This document shows positions 11,273-22,340 of a stretch of DNA of 64,000 bases, piece by piece. The DNA is taken from the NCBI RefSeq assembly GCF_034702125.1, contig NC_085869.1, forward strand, positions 48,570,042-48,634,041. Reading direction: 5' to 3'. A program made the position numbers and the translations under genes. How positions within the stretch are numbered: position 1 is the first letter of the stretch; every line of letters starts with the position of its first letter. The DNA is from Engraulis encrasicolus. Lineage: Eukaryota > Chordata > Actinopteri > Clupeiformes > Engraulidae. The notes under the pieces are model-generated. The model made no database searches. It saw nothing but the letters and a program-made list of their open reading frames with translations, and had not been told where the DNA came from.

Positions 11273-12247
11273 TGCTACGATAGCCTGGTTCTCACCGTCG
11301 GTGCGTGTGTGTACACAAACTACTGTCTGGTAGCACTGCTTTTAACATGCTCTTCTTGAGTCAGAAAATAAACAGTGCATTTATTGCAACTCACCACCAA
11401 CAAATGCCTCCAAAAACGTTTTCTGTTAATCTCTAAAGAGTCAATATAGTCTATAATCTGTCCTGTGACTCATCAATGCCAGCTGCTGTGGATATTAAAG
11501 CAATAAATGCTCCGTTTATTTTCTACTCGAGAAGAGCATATTAATGGCCTAGCTACCAGATGGTAGTGTGTGTAGCTCCGCTCCACCAGGGGGCTCCGGA
11601 GCTGCACACACGCACCATCTGTGAGAACCAGGCTAGTGGTACCAGGGAAATTAGAATAGAAGAGAAGATTCAGTCTGATTGGTTCCCATTGTAGCCAGTT
11701 AGCTTTGCATGCATACTGCAGTTCCTTTTGAGTGTCCACTAGTTGGCGAGTATTGGCAAGTCTTTCATGTGGGAAAATGTATGGAATGGAAAAGGGAGCC
11801 CATAGGGCTAAATCCTAAATACATTGTTACTGCAATTTCAAGTCAGAAATCTCATCAACAAAATATTCCTGGTAAGCATTATGGCTGGTGTTATATAATA
11901 GACTGTATTGACAAATGTTTCAGGTGTTTGGTTTTTCCAGCAGGGCATAAGATGTCGACCTGTACTCGCTAGCACTCCGCTAATGTTTATGGGTTTGGCC
12001 TCATAAATTGAGCTCCGTGACCCAATATATAGTAATCTAGTGGCGCAATAAAATCGAGACGATACTCAAATTAGGTCTTATTATTTCTAGCTTCGAATGG
12101 AATATTAATATTTCAGGGCAAAGCATTTTTTTTTTTAATCACCAAAACTCCATTGACACCCATTCATTTTTCACTTGGTTTTGGGTTAGGGTTAGCTAGT
12201 TGTGGCTAGTAGCTAGTTCCGGGAGTGAACACCCCCTGTTGCTACGA
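11273..12247. mobile_element. Nested insertion 2 (959 bp, 8-bp TSD)
   Basis: The insert 11281-12239 is flanked by tgctacga (11273-11280 and 12240-12247), and the uninterrupted target can be read in the copy at 1686-2205. Its first part, 11281 to about 11634, is itself bounded by an inverted repeat: TAGCCTGGTTCTCAC at the left and GTGAGAACCAGGCTA at the right. The remaining 600 bp is unclassified. A related TAGCCTGG element stands at 18543-18812. Confidence 0.7.
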
Positions 12248-12697
12248 CCCGATTTGACACAACACATGCACAAATTGACAGGGCGGCGCGATTTGCTCTT
12301 AAGCGCCTCATCATCTCCACCTCAGGTGCACATGTTCCCTCCTCATTGTTGTCATCTGCAGTCCCTAAACAAGCCTGTTGTGCAGCACAGTGTGAGCACT
12401 CTGCTCGCATCCGACCGTCGGCTCGTATAGTGTGAGGAGTTGAGTCATGAAATGTGAACTTTTAAATCTTAAAATTCCCTCGTGCAGTGTGAGCAGGATC
12501 TTAATAACCACGACTGAAAATATCGCACAGTGTATGCCCAGCTTTAGACTAATGATACATTTGGTTGATGTGAAGTATAATAAAATCCCCTCAGGTAGGG
12601 TTGTCTTTTTGTTTTGTGTATTACCTTTTAAGGCTAAGGTTGGTTCTGTTGGTAGCACCTTTGGGCGATTATAGTATTTGAGCGTAACAATTACATA

Positions 12698-12790
12698 CAC
12701 TTAGATGACTCTTTTATCCTAAGTGACTTTCAGCTGTTATTGTCCAGGGTATTGGTTATAGTCCTTGGACCAATGTTGAGGTCACGGCAT
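12698..12790 (-). mobile_element. SINE 3' part, degenerate
   Basis: Read on the minus strand, the segment has the order 'GGACTATAACCAATACCC' then 'AAGTCACTTAGGATAAAAGAG', which resembles the conserved tail of tRNA-derived fish SINEs and parallels the element at 31893-32100. The tRNA-like head is not recognisable here. Confidence 0.5.
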
Positions 12791-12799
12791 GGTCAAAGA

Positions 12800-15200
12800 A
12801 TGGTAGACCTTTTTGACCCCAAGACGATACCTCCACTGTCGTGCCTAGTGTTATGATTCTTCTGCAGAAAGTATGAGCACACTCTGCACAGTTGTATGTA
12901 AGGTGACATAGCCAACATATTCTATCCTTCAAAATAAAACTCAATGGCTTATGCAGTTATAGTTGTAGCATTTTAAAAATCAATTTAAGGAATTCATATA
13001 TTTTTATAAAGTCTTATAAGTTATGATGAATTTTGCACAATACATGTACCTTGAAATTGGCCTTTTACTTCAAACCACACAGTCTACACCAAACCACACA
13101 CTCCAGGTGTGTGTGAACATTTACTTCACCTTTTAAGGACAGGTTTGGATAATGTATGTCTTTGGTCCAGAATCCACACATAAATCTTTTTATTACAACA
13201 GTTTGGTCAAGTCCTGTATTAGCTTTAATAATTTGGACTTGCCAGCAGAAGAATGTGTGTCCTTAGACCTTCCATGGCTGAAATGCAGTTGTGCAATGCA
13301 TCTAACCCCACATTGCTCCAGTAACCATTTCCATTGTCCAGTACCTTAATTATTGCTAATGTCCTCTAAGTCTATTGAGTCACGATAAGATGAAATGTTA
13401 TTTTATTTATGGGAAGGTGGAGTTTTATATGTTGTACATGAGCACAGTTCTATGTTCATGCTGTCTTTGACCTTCTGAAAGGGGAGTAACATTGGATTCT
13501 CAACACACTGAGTACCAAATCCGTAGAATTACGTAATTCACGCCCATGCGTTGGGTACCAATTGATAAAAATGTATTTTTACGTTTCAGTATTAAATTAC
13601 TAATCTACACCCTTCAATGCATAATATACGTATGTGATTTTGGGAGGTCTGTGATGAATAGAAATGATAACGAAAATGGCAGTCAAAAACTTGATTTGGA
13701 CATTTTAATCACAACACCGTTTCAGCGCCAACCCAAGAACAGCTGTTCTTGGGTTGGTTTAGCCCTAACTTTAACTGTGACTAATGATTGATTATGTCAG
13801 GGCTGCCCCTTGCCCTTCTCTGTTTAGCCCTAGGTCTACCTCTTGTGGTATGGTGTCTGTGATGCTGCCGTCTTGTTAAACACAAGAATCGCGCTTGTAT
13901 GTTGTTCACTTGCGTCGGCGTCCAGTCTTTGGCACTTATCATGACCTTCAAGCAATAAACACAGAAGAGGGCAATTTTATTTTGTGTCTGGCTGAGTACC
14001 TTAACCTTCCCGGGGCTAGATCCTTACCGGATCCTTGGCTAGATCCTTACAGATGACGCCCAAACTGTGATTGGATCCAATACCCTCTGATTTGGAAGTT
14101 TGGTCGTCAGCCAGTTCAATTCAAGTTGAATTGCTTATTCTGTTTATGATTTCTCCCCCCATGATGACTAACTTACAGTATGGAAGTTTGCTGTCAGTCA
14201 GAAGCTAATAGCATAGGTGGCTACATAAACACTGCATTCCATATGGATAAGAGACACTAAAGCATGGGGTTATTGGGTTTTGCTGTCGAGGTTGGGCTAA
14301 ATGACTTTCTTGACCTGTTTTAGGATATGTGTCAACTTCTGCGAGTGACTGAAGACCGCTTTGATGTGTGCTAAGACATTACGTGTGCAGGGACAGAGAG
14401 CACACTTTACGGTGAAGTTTTTGACGTGAATACATGCTTTTGATTGGCCGATGTAGTAGGACAGAGGAGGTGTCAGGTCAAGATTAGGGCAACAGACAAC
14501 GGAGCTAAGTGCCTTTACCAATTTCATATCAATATAGCAACTGGTCCCTGTTTAAAGGCGTGAGATTCTGAAACAGCACATGTTTCACAAAAACTTCAAT
14601 ATCTCAGTTTCTTGCTGAACTCAGTGGATATCCGCCCCGGTTTAACCTAGGTTTGCTTGGCAATAAAAGATTGTAGAGACAAACATATTTCACCTACTAA
14701 AAGGGTAAAGTCTCCACTTTCAAATGAGCCATGACATGTTTCAGTGGCCCTAACATGTTTCAGTGGCCCTATCACATGATATGCTGTGACTCTATAAAAA
14801 ATGTCGAAAAAGGGTTTAGAACACCGATATGCTATGACATAATTCCATAAACACCGCTGGTCTTCAATGTGTTAAATATATTGCATGGAGTTTAGGTGTA
14901 TATGTGTGCCTTAGCGTGCTCCTCGAGTTGCAACGAGGAAACAATGCTTGGCTAATGTCCAATTACCCTTTGCAGAGCTGTATGGTGGCCTTATGCCAAA
15001 CTGGCTGAGGACGACAATTTTGTTGAAGTGCTTTGTGAGTTCAGTGAGAAATGAGCATTTCTTTGGATACATAGGTACATTGTAATGAACATTGTCTGGG
15101 TTTCTGGCATGTTCCTTCTTATCAGCTTGGCCAACATTGTAGCAACTGCAAAACAAATTTTGCATGAGAACATTTTACATGGCAGAATTTCTGAGTAAAC
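12800..15200. other. Intergenic DNA, no gene recognised
   Basis: No coding exon is supported. Small structures are a perfect 30-bp palindrome at 13728-13757 (see findings), two copies of 'GCTAGATCCTTAC' near 14015-14050, and a tandem pair of about 21 bp ending 'TTTCAGTGGCCCTA' at 14732-14772. Confidence 0.5.
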
Positions 15201-15215
15201 AGTTGTTTTCAGCTT

Positions 15216-15221
15216 TTTATT
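15216..15221 (-). terminator. Poly(A) signal of crygm-B
   Basis: AATAAA on the minus strand, 145 bp after the stop codon of crygm-B. Canonical hexamer in a plausible 3' UTR; the cleavage site is not determined. Confidence 0.6.
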
Positions 15222-15365
15222 TTAAAATTCAGTATGGACACTGGGTGCTTCTGCTGTTCTAATTGTGCATATGTAAATAAAGAAAAGAAATAGGCAGCAG
15301 TTTAAAACAAGCAGAAGAAATAATTTAAAATCTGTTGCGTTCACAACATTTTTACAGACGAGAAT

Positions 15366-16196
15366 TTAGTACATAGAGTCCGTGATACGCCTCATGCTCA
15401 TGAATCTCATGTCAGGGTGTCCGTAGTTCCTCCAGTTTCTGTACTCTCCAGGAGGGAAGTAATACTGTCTTCCTCTGTAGTGGGGCTGCTCATACATGAG
15501 CCAGTGGCCATCCATCACGTGGCAAGACTGGCAGTGGTTCATACGGTAGCGGTCCATGATAGAGTCACAGTCATCCATCATCTCGTGCATCTGACCACCA
15601 AAGTTGTCCCTCTCGTAGATCCTCATTCTGTAGTTTCCTCTGTGCTGTAATGGAGATTGGTTGGAGTTAGTGTTTGTGTCAAAGAATGACAAAGTGAAGC
15701 ATATAGGACGAAAAGATTCAATAAATGTTCAGCTATAAAGTTACCATGGGGATATGACGCCAAGATCTGATGCAGTTCTGCCAACCCCACATGCTCATGT
15801 AGTCGGGGTACTCGCCCCTCCTCATGAAGTACTGCATGCCCATGTAGTTGGGCTGGTCGTACATCATCCAGCAGCCACTGTGCACCCTGAAGGAGTGGCA
15901 GCGGCTCAGGTGGGAGGACATGTCAGCACAGTCTCCCATGCACTCCCAGGAGCGACCCTGGAAGTTTCTGTCCTCGTAGAACACGATCTGGGAAGAAAAG
16001 TTTGTTTAAATACTTAGACATTTGATACATTCTGAACTATTAATACTTGCTTAGTTTTAGCAATTTGCCACAAACTAATATATTAACCCCTGTTCAGAAG
16101 ATGCATGTATTTAATCTTATACTATATTGTTAACATTGTGTAGTTGACGTTCAATAAATAAAACATCCTCTTCTGTCAACTTACCTTGCCGTGCAT
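15366..16196 (-). CDS. crygm: Gamma-M crystallin B (3 exons, 177 aa)
   Basis: Two-domain lens crystallin. Exon 1 is 16185-16196 (MHGK), exon 2 is 15745-15987, exon 3 is 15366-15644 (stop TAA). Introns are 197 and 100 bp, GT-AG, phase 0. Length and domain order are as in crygm-A. Distinctive residues are Trp-80 in IRSWRHIPM, where the paralogues have Cys, and Gln-74 in GWQN. Exon 1, exon 2 and the C-terminus (RRITDSMY) group with crygm-A, but the first half of domain 2 ([15 protein letters not shown], then CQSCHVM) is almost identical to crygm-D, which suggests gene conversion. The ATG lies 63 bp from the TATA box, exactly as in crygm-A. An AATAAA follows at 15216-15221. Confidence 0.96.
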
Positions 16197-16252
16197 GGTT
16201 GCGGTTGTTGTTTTGGTTTGAGCCAGGCTGAAGAGCTGTGAGCAGTGGTCTC

Positions 16253-16314
16253 TTTTATACCCAAGGTGTCACAGGGAACTGGGGATCCCATTGTGCCAAA
16301 GGGCTTAGTCAGCT
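16253..16314 (-). promoter_or_regulatory. crygm-B promoter: TATA box with MAF- and SOX-like sites
   Basis: TATAAAA at 16259-16253, CACAATGGG at 16295-16287 and AGCTGACTAAG at 16314-16304, all on the minus strand. The order and the 28-bp step from TATA to the SOX-like site match the other copies. Function is inferred from known Maf and Sox control of gamma-crystallin genes. Confidence 0.7.
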
Positions 16315-18533
16315 TTCATGTTATGGAGCTTCACAAATAGACATCATGTAGCACACAGTGTCCTTCTATCACCATGTTTTACCATACAGATGAACAGAAA
16401 TGCTCTCATGGTCACAACATCACGCAATGTGCCACAATGTCACTTACGTATAGGCAGTAGTTGATGGGCACTGTGCTATTGGTCAATTTTTTTATAGAGG
16501 TTCAACAAAAAGAGGGCTGGAGACTAGAAAGGGATAATGGCAAGGACTTTACTCTCGATCCACCTCGATCACTGAGCATTTGTTGACCTGTTGTCGACCT
16601 TTGACCTACTCTTGTAAAGGGTCACCTCTTTGACACGCCACAAACTGTATTTGCTCTCCCACGCCTGTAATGTTGTTGCCTGTAATATTGTATCCGTCAT
16701 CTTGACTTTTAAAAAACTATTATCCATATTTACATATGAAATGAATAATGTTTTAATGAAAGTTTGTTTTAAAAAATCCTGGAAAGTAGCATTTCATGAC
16801 TCTTCCAGTGATCTAAAGAAACTCTGAATCTCATTTTCATATATGAATGTCAACCCTGTCTTTTACTGGTATGTCAAATATTTGCGGTAGTGGAATAAAT
16901 GCACATGTTGTGTGTATGATACCTTCTTGACAATTTAAGCATGCTAAGTATTTATTTTTACTGCCCTAAAAACTTGATACAAAAATACCACCAATACACT
17001 TATACACACAATCGTACCATGTGTTTTCATCATACAATAAAATAGATGGCTTTATTTCAAGCAGAGAGGGACAAATGATGTTCTGTAACAGAAATATGTA
17101 TAATGTATAATAATATAACAAGCATTTGTATCAGTATACTACAGTATGACTATGCCTGTATTGCAGTTATGATTGTGTTTCTGTTATTCTACTTTACTTT
17201 TTACACAATTCCCTGTATACAGTACATTTTCAATTGTATGGATCAGTTTGAAAGAATAGGCTATTTGGTAACAGGAGAAAAGGACTCATATTTGATGCAA
17301 GTGAGCCTAAAAGCCTTCATTGAATATGAAAACAATGTGATGTCATGAAGACTATGTAATACTTTCTGTTGTCCATCAGATGGCAAAGTGGAGCAGGGCC
17401 TCTTTTACTGTACTTTGAGAAGTGAAATGTCTTGTTATATTGGTGCTGCAGGGTTTTTATGTCTTTGCCCTGACTGCCGCAGCATACTTCAAGATGGCCA
17501 TCTTTTTGTATGATAAAGTTTTAACAGGTGGGTGGATTTGTACCAAATAATGTGTCCTTGCACTCTTTAATAGGTACATGAACGGATTACATTTGGCTGA
17601 AATGGTCAAGATGGCAGTAGCTTTGTGTGCTATCCTTAGGTTTTGGGCATTTCTTGGACATACCAATGGCAGTCGAAGGTGACTGAATAGGGCTAGTTTC
17701 TACACAGAGAGAATAGGTGGTCATTAAGGAGTCAGAAAGAACAATGTGTTTACATTGATACAGCAGGTCTTAGAATAATAGTCTTTATTGTTTCCATTAT
17801 CTTTTTCACAAGGCTCCAAAAGGGCAGGTGTATGAAAGGTACTATAAATACATTAGCAATGTGAACAACATTCACACCTTTCCCCCACACATAGTCTACA
17901 GTACATAAACAACAACACATTGAATATGTAACATATTTCAAGTAGGCTACCTTAGGGAAAGTCAAATAGTGAGTGAGACAGAATGTGGTGAATGTGAAAG
18001 ACAAATTATTAAGACTATATATTTTTACTTCATCACATTAGGTGAGTTAACAATGGCTAGTGAACAGTTGACATAGTTGTGTACATGGGTTTCCAGTTTG
18101 TAAATAATCCCTGGCTCTTCAACCGCTGATTGTTGGAAACGGCTGTCACTCAAAAAATGAGCTCACATGGTTGGCTACTTAGCATCTTGCCCCTCCTCAC
18201 ACCGCAAATGTTTGTAAACGGGAAACTTATGTATCAGGTAAATCTTGATTTAAGTATGACCCAGAGTCAGGTTTCTGAAGAAACTTGTGACCAAAATGCA
18301 AAAAAATCAGCTTGATGATTGCAGTAACCTAATAAGATAGGTAAATTCAGTATACAGACTGAACCATACTACAGTGCCATATTGTGTGCCCAATGTCTAT
18401 TTATTCAAAGTTGTTCTGATTCTTGACTTTTAGTTGTATTTAGTCTTTTATGTGACTTCCACTGCCTGGCTGCTACAGCAAATTAGAAGCTAGGTTTGGC
18501 AGACCTTATATACACAGTTCTTAAAGGTGGGTT
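16315..18533. other. Intergenic DNA, no feature recognised
   Basis: AT-rich sequence 5' of crygm-B. Short open frames on both strands have no recognisable protein features, and I see no transposon ends. Confidence 0.5.
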
Positions 18534-18534
18534 G

Positions 18535-18821
18535 AACAGACGTAGCCTGGCTCTCCCGCAGACCCTTTGTGCATTTCCGCTCAACTTTGTGAGCTCGCAC
18601 GAGGGTCTGGAAATCTTAGATGAGCCCGAACGGAATCAGATATTTCACAGCCTGTCCAATCAGAATTGCGGGGTGGGATATATAAAGTCAGTGGCCACGT
18701 GAATTCTCCAATCAGGTTCGAACTGTTTTGAACACACCCACGTCTTTCCAGAGCTAAGCGATTGACAATGTTCCAGATGGTTGGTAACAATCATCGCGTG
18801 AGAACCAGGTTAGAACAGACG
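18535..18821. mobile_element. TAGCCTGG-type hAT-like MITE, ~270 bp
   Basis: Element 18543-18812. The left end TAGCCTGGCTCTC pairs with the inverse of the right end, TAACCTGGTTCTC. A 9-bp direct repeat, gaacagacg, brackets it (18534-18542 and 18813-18821), consistent with an 8-bp duplication plus one chance base. Its ends resemble those of the TAGCCTGG piece at 11281-11634. Confidence 0.75.
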
Positions 18822-18872
18822 TGCACTGTAATTGAAGTACCTTTGATATACTGTATCTCACTACTAAACATA

Positions 18873-19267
18873 GGTATTATTAGGGATGCAAACGATTAAT
18901 CAATTAATCGACTTCAATCGATCAATGCGTTAATCGATTAATAACTCATTAATCGCAATTAATCGCCAATCCACTGACAAGAGACCCAGGAGAAATGGGC
19001 ATGTGAAGAGTGTGTGTGAAGAGGGGTGTGAATAGTGGGAATATTTCAACCACCTTTGGATTAAAGGATTTAAATAGAACTAATTTAATTGTAGCATTTT
19101 ATCAACATTTTTAATTGTAATTTTTAGATTTAGTAGGGTTTTTTTTTTCAATAAACATTGAGATTTCAGGGGGAAAACGCCGGTTATCAATTAATCGTAA
19201 GTTGATCGATAAGGCAATCAACTAACGATTAATGAATTAATCGATAATTTGCATCCCTAGGTATTAT
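18873..19267. mobile_element. hAT MITE with ATTAATCG-rich interior, 379 bp
   Basis: Element 18881-19259 begins TAGGGATGCAAA and ends TTTGCATCCCTA, a 12-bp perfect inverted repeat. A perfect 8-bp duplication, ggtattat, flanks it (18873-18880 and 19260-19267). Both arms carry many 'AATCGATTAAT' words that could fold back on each other. Confidence 0.9.
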
Positions 19268-19860
19268 ACACCCACTGATGTGAGTGACAATGTTGCTGTT
19301 TAGGCAAAGGAACATCTATGTTTTTGCTGGCTGGGCAGATTTACTTAGCCTCGTGCACCATACTACATACAGTACTTCCGCCAAGAGACTTGGCTCCGTA
19401 CTACGTCTGATAACTGTTTTCTGTGGAGCGATGTTGAGTGGTAGGATTTGGCCGGTGTTCTGATAAACGGTCCTACATTGTAATTTTGTCCTAAGGTAGG
19501 ATGTTCTGTCATGCATGTCTGTTAAACGGTCCTACATTGCCAAAGATAGACATCAGACATGTTTGTTCAACAACTTGTCCTGATTTTTCTGAAAATTTCC
19601 TTCCCGCTTCCTGCAATCGCGTCAGATCAAACAACCTCCAGACCATGAATACGAAATGAAATGGTAGTATTATGGGATGGTCAGGACCAGGCTAAGATTC
19701 ACTGAAATGGAAAGTGCAATGTAGCATTACAAGCTATATGGAAGAGCCCACATAAGGACACTGTCCTTGATAACAGCGGTTTTCCTAGTTTCATAGAACA
19801 TTTAAGTATGTTACGTGTTCAGAGTGTTTCAGGGTTTCTCCATGTAGTTGGAGAAAGGAA
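19268..19860. other. Intergenic DNA, no gene recognised
   Basis: The only structure is a 17-bp repeat, 'TAAACGGTCCTACATTG', present twice near 19464 and 19525. Confidence 0.5.
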
Positions 19861-19873
19861 TAACAAACCACAA

Positions 19874-19879
19874 TTTATT
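19874..19879 (-). terminator. Poly(A) signal of crygm-C
   Basis: AATAAA on the minus strand, only about 26 bp after the stop codon of crygm-C. Confidence 0.65.
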
Positions 19880-19904
19880 GTACATGCTTTTCTCCGTCAA
19901 GTGA

Positions 19905-20820
19905 CTAAAACCAGGAATGCATGATGCGTCTCATGCTCATGCATCTGAATCCCATGTGTCTGAAGCTTCTGTATTCTCCAGGCCCGAAGTACCACATCCT
20001 TCCTTCGTAATGGGGCTGCTCGTACATGAGCCAGTGGCCATCCATCACATGGCAGGACATGCAGTCGGACATACGGTAGCGATCCATGATGGAGTGACAG
20101 TCATCCATCATATCATGCATCATTCCTCCGAAATGCTCACCCTCGTAGATCCTCATTCTGTAGGTCCCTCTGTACTGTGGAGCACATATATGAACGTACC
20201 TTCAATTACTGTTCATAACTCCTTAATCAGTAAATATTCAGCACACCGTCTGTTACACTACAAATGTATTTATTACTTACGTTTCAACTGTTCGACTAAA
20301 ATGTGAAAAGTGTGATATACAGGGTGTAGAGTATTTAATTATTACTTTGAACCGTTGGTTACATCCAACGCACTAGCTCATATTGAGTTGTTCATAATCA
20401 GTTTGATCTATCATTAAATGTATCATTTTACCATGGGGATCATGCGGCAAGATCTGATGCAGTTATTCCATCCCCACATGCTCATGTAGTCAGGGTATTC
20501 TCCCCTCCTCATAAAGTACTGGTTTCCCATGTAGTTGGGGCGGTCATACATCATCCAACAGCCACTGTCCACCCTACAGGAGTGACAGCGGCTGAGGTAG
20601 GAAGAGAAATCGCCACAGTCTCCGCTGCACTCCCAGGACCGCCCCCCAAAGTTTCTGTCCTCGTAGAAGGTGATCTGAAACATCACAGTAATCAACAATG
20701 AAACAATATCTCAGTCTTTATTTGTTTTTGATTTCACAGAGGTTTTACTAACTTACCCTAGTATTAAAAGACAATAAATAAATTCCAGCTTACCCTGCCC
20801 ATGTTCATTTGTGTGGTCAT
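19905..20820 (-). CDS. crygm: Gamma-M crystallin C, divergent copy (3 exons, 179 aa)
   Basis: Two-domain lens crystallin. Exon 1 is 20794-20820, exon 2 is 20432-20674, exon 3 is 19905-20174 (stop TAG). Introns are 119 and 257 bp, GT-AG. Exon 1 offers three in-frame ATGs and reads [10 protein letters not shown] chose the first because it lies 63 bp from the TATA box, the same distance as in copies A and B; starting at the third gives the usual MGR. Exon 3 is 9 bp shorter than in the paralogues, having lost three residues in Greek key 4 ([10 protein letters not shown]). Further changes include YEGEHFGG, Phe for Trp in YRSFRHMG, and a C-terminus HSWF. All splice sites and core Greek-key residues are intact, so I read it as functional but diverged. 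Confidence 0.94.
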
Positions 20821-20875
20821 TATTAGACAACTTTAAAACCGCAATACTGTGCTCATGCCCTGACACAGTTTAACC

Positions 20876-20940
20876 TTTTTATACCCAACAAACATGAACC
20901 AAAATGTGTTCTGCATTGTGTTTAAACCTCTGGCTCAGCA
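20876..20940 (-). promoter_or_regulatory. crygm-C promoter: TATA box with MAF- and SOX-like sites
   Basis: On the minus strand TATAAAAA at 20883-20876, CACAATG at 20920-20914 and TGCTGAGCCAGAG at 20940-20928. The last matches the 13-bp T-MARE (TGCTGAGTCAGCA) at 10 positions. Order and spacing match the other copies. Confidence 0.7.
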
Positions 20941-21245
20941 ACAGTGCTCAAAAGCCCATAAAAAGATGACGACCCATGGACAGCTGTGTGTTTTCTGTAC
21001 ATTTCCACTTTCAGTGCCTCTCCAGGCCTTTCCCTAGTCTACATACAGAGTCTTAAATTAGTGCCTTTAATAAGTTGTATACCGTGTAATTCATAGGAAT
21101 ATCTGCATTTACCGACATGCCACACTTTCAAAGAGCTTACCAGATGTTTCCAAAAATATGCCATTCAGCATACATAGCTGTTCGATTTGTTCAATGGGAG
21201 GGCACCAGTCAAACAAAATGTCCTGTATATACAGTTAGGTGATAC

Positions 21246-21633
21246 CTGGAGAGTATCAGCATGATTTCAGTATGAGGACAGATAATGAAGGCCAAGGTAG
21301 GTTCTGCTTAAACAGGCCCAAATTAAGGGGTACACTGAGTCTCGTTCATGGTGAGCCTGTCCAAATTGTTGCCTCATTTTCCTGTTCTTAGCTGACAGGA
21401 GTGGCACCAAATGTGGTTTTCTGCTGCTATAGCCCATTTGATGTGTTGTGTAATCAGGGATTCTCTTATGCGTACCTCGGTTGTAATGAGTAGTTATTTG
21501 ACTTAAATGTTGCCTTTTTATCAGCTCAAACCAGTCTGGCCATTTTCCTCTGACTGCTGCCATCAACAAGGCATTTTTGCCCACAAAATCACTGCTCACT
21601 GCATTTTTTTTCTTTTTCGTACCATTGTTTTTC
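21246..21633 (-). mobile_element. Tc1/mariner element fragment with transposase remnant
   Basis: The minus-strand frame 21267-21641 includes ITTHYNRGTHKRIPDY, HQMGYSSRKPHLVPLLSAKN and RKMRQQF. This resembles the end of the paired-like helix-turn-helix region of Tc1-family transposases and the linker into the catalytic core. The DDE domain does not follow in the same frame. The upstream half of the frame (21530-21640) seems to come from a non-coding part of a Tc1-like element. It abuts the half-palindrome starting at 21634. Broken and inactive. Confidence 0.7.
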
Positions 21634-22340
21634 GACACCATCTAAAGTAAATTTGTTTATCTTGGTCTCATCAGATCACATGACATGGTTCCAGTGATCC
21701 ATATCTTTGGTCTGTTCATTTCTCTTTAGACCAAGATAAACAAATTTGCTTTAGATGGTGTCAAGCATGTGTGGTGGTAAACAAGTGAGTTTTCAAAAAA
21801 GTGTATCCTCTCAATAGCCAAGCCTGGTAGTGGGACTGTCATGGTTTCGGTATGCATGAATGCTGTCAACATTGGTTATCTGAAATACACCTAAAAGAAA
21901 AATGCATGTCAACATGCCCTGTGACTACTGAAGCAGATCATGATATTCTCCATAGGATTGCATTCAAATTACACACAAATCTATTTAATCCAGGTGCACA
22001 CTCAAAATATAAAAGTTCAATGCAAAGAAAGGTTGAAACGCACACTGATGACCTCCCTTTTAATCCCTTTTCATTTCGAGACGATTCGAGCCAACACAGC
22101 CCCTTCTCTACCGGATTTTAATCTGGGGTGTACTCACTTTTGTGAGTACATGTTCAAACATTAATGGCTGTATTTTGTTTTTTTCTGAGTGAACAAGAAA
22201 TTTAAGCGGTTAAATATGTTGTTAAAAGGTCACTAATCATTGTGTCAAAGTGAATTTTCTGTAATGCTTTCCTATGAAAAGATATACTCACAAATCTGCA
22301 AAAACTGTGAGGGGTGTACACACTTTCGTGATATACTGTA
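21634..22340. mobile_element. Half copy of Tc1-derived fold-back element
   Basis: Matches the loop and right arm of the complete palindromic element at 35826-37131 and ends in the same terminus (CGTGATATACTGTA). The loop and inner stem read on the minus strand as KDMDHWNHV, a stop, then SDETKINKF, resembling the second catalytic Asp region (WSDE) of Tc1 transposases. The outer left arm is missing, truncated at the junction with the neighbouring Tc1 fragment. Confidence 0.8.

Larger units (their letters stand above)
10353..12546. mobile_element. PIF/Harbinger-like MITE with two nested insertions
   Basis: This is a second copy of the 1686-2205 element. It starts AGCTGGGTTTACAC (10356) and ends in ACAGTGTATGCCCAGCT (12543), with TTA on both sides (10353-10355 and 12544-12546). 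The body is split into 10356-10369, 11041-11280 and 12248-12543 by two insertions, each with its own direct repeat. Once these are removed, it aligns along its length with the first copy, with some extra sequence near 12320-12400. Confidence 0.8.
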
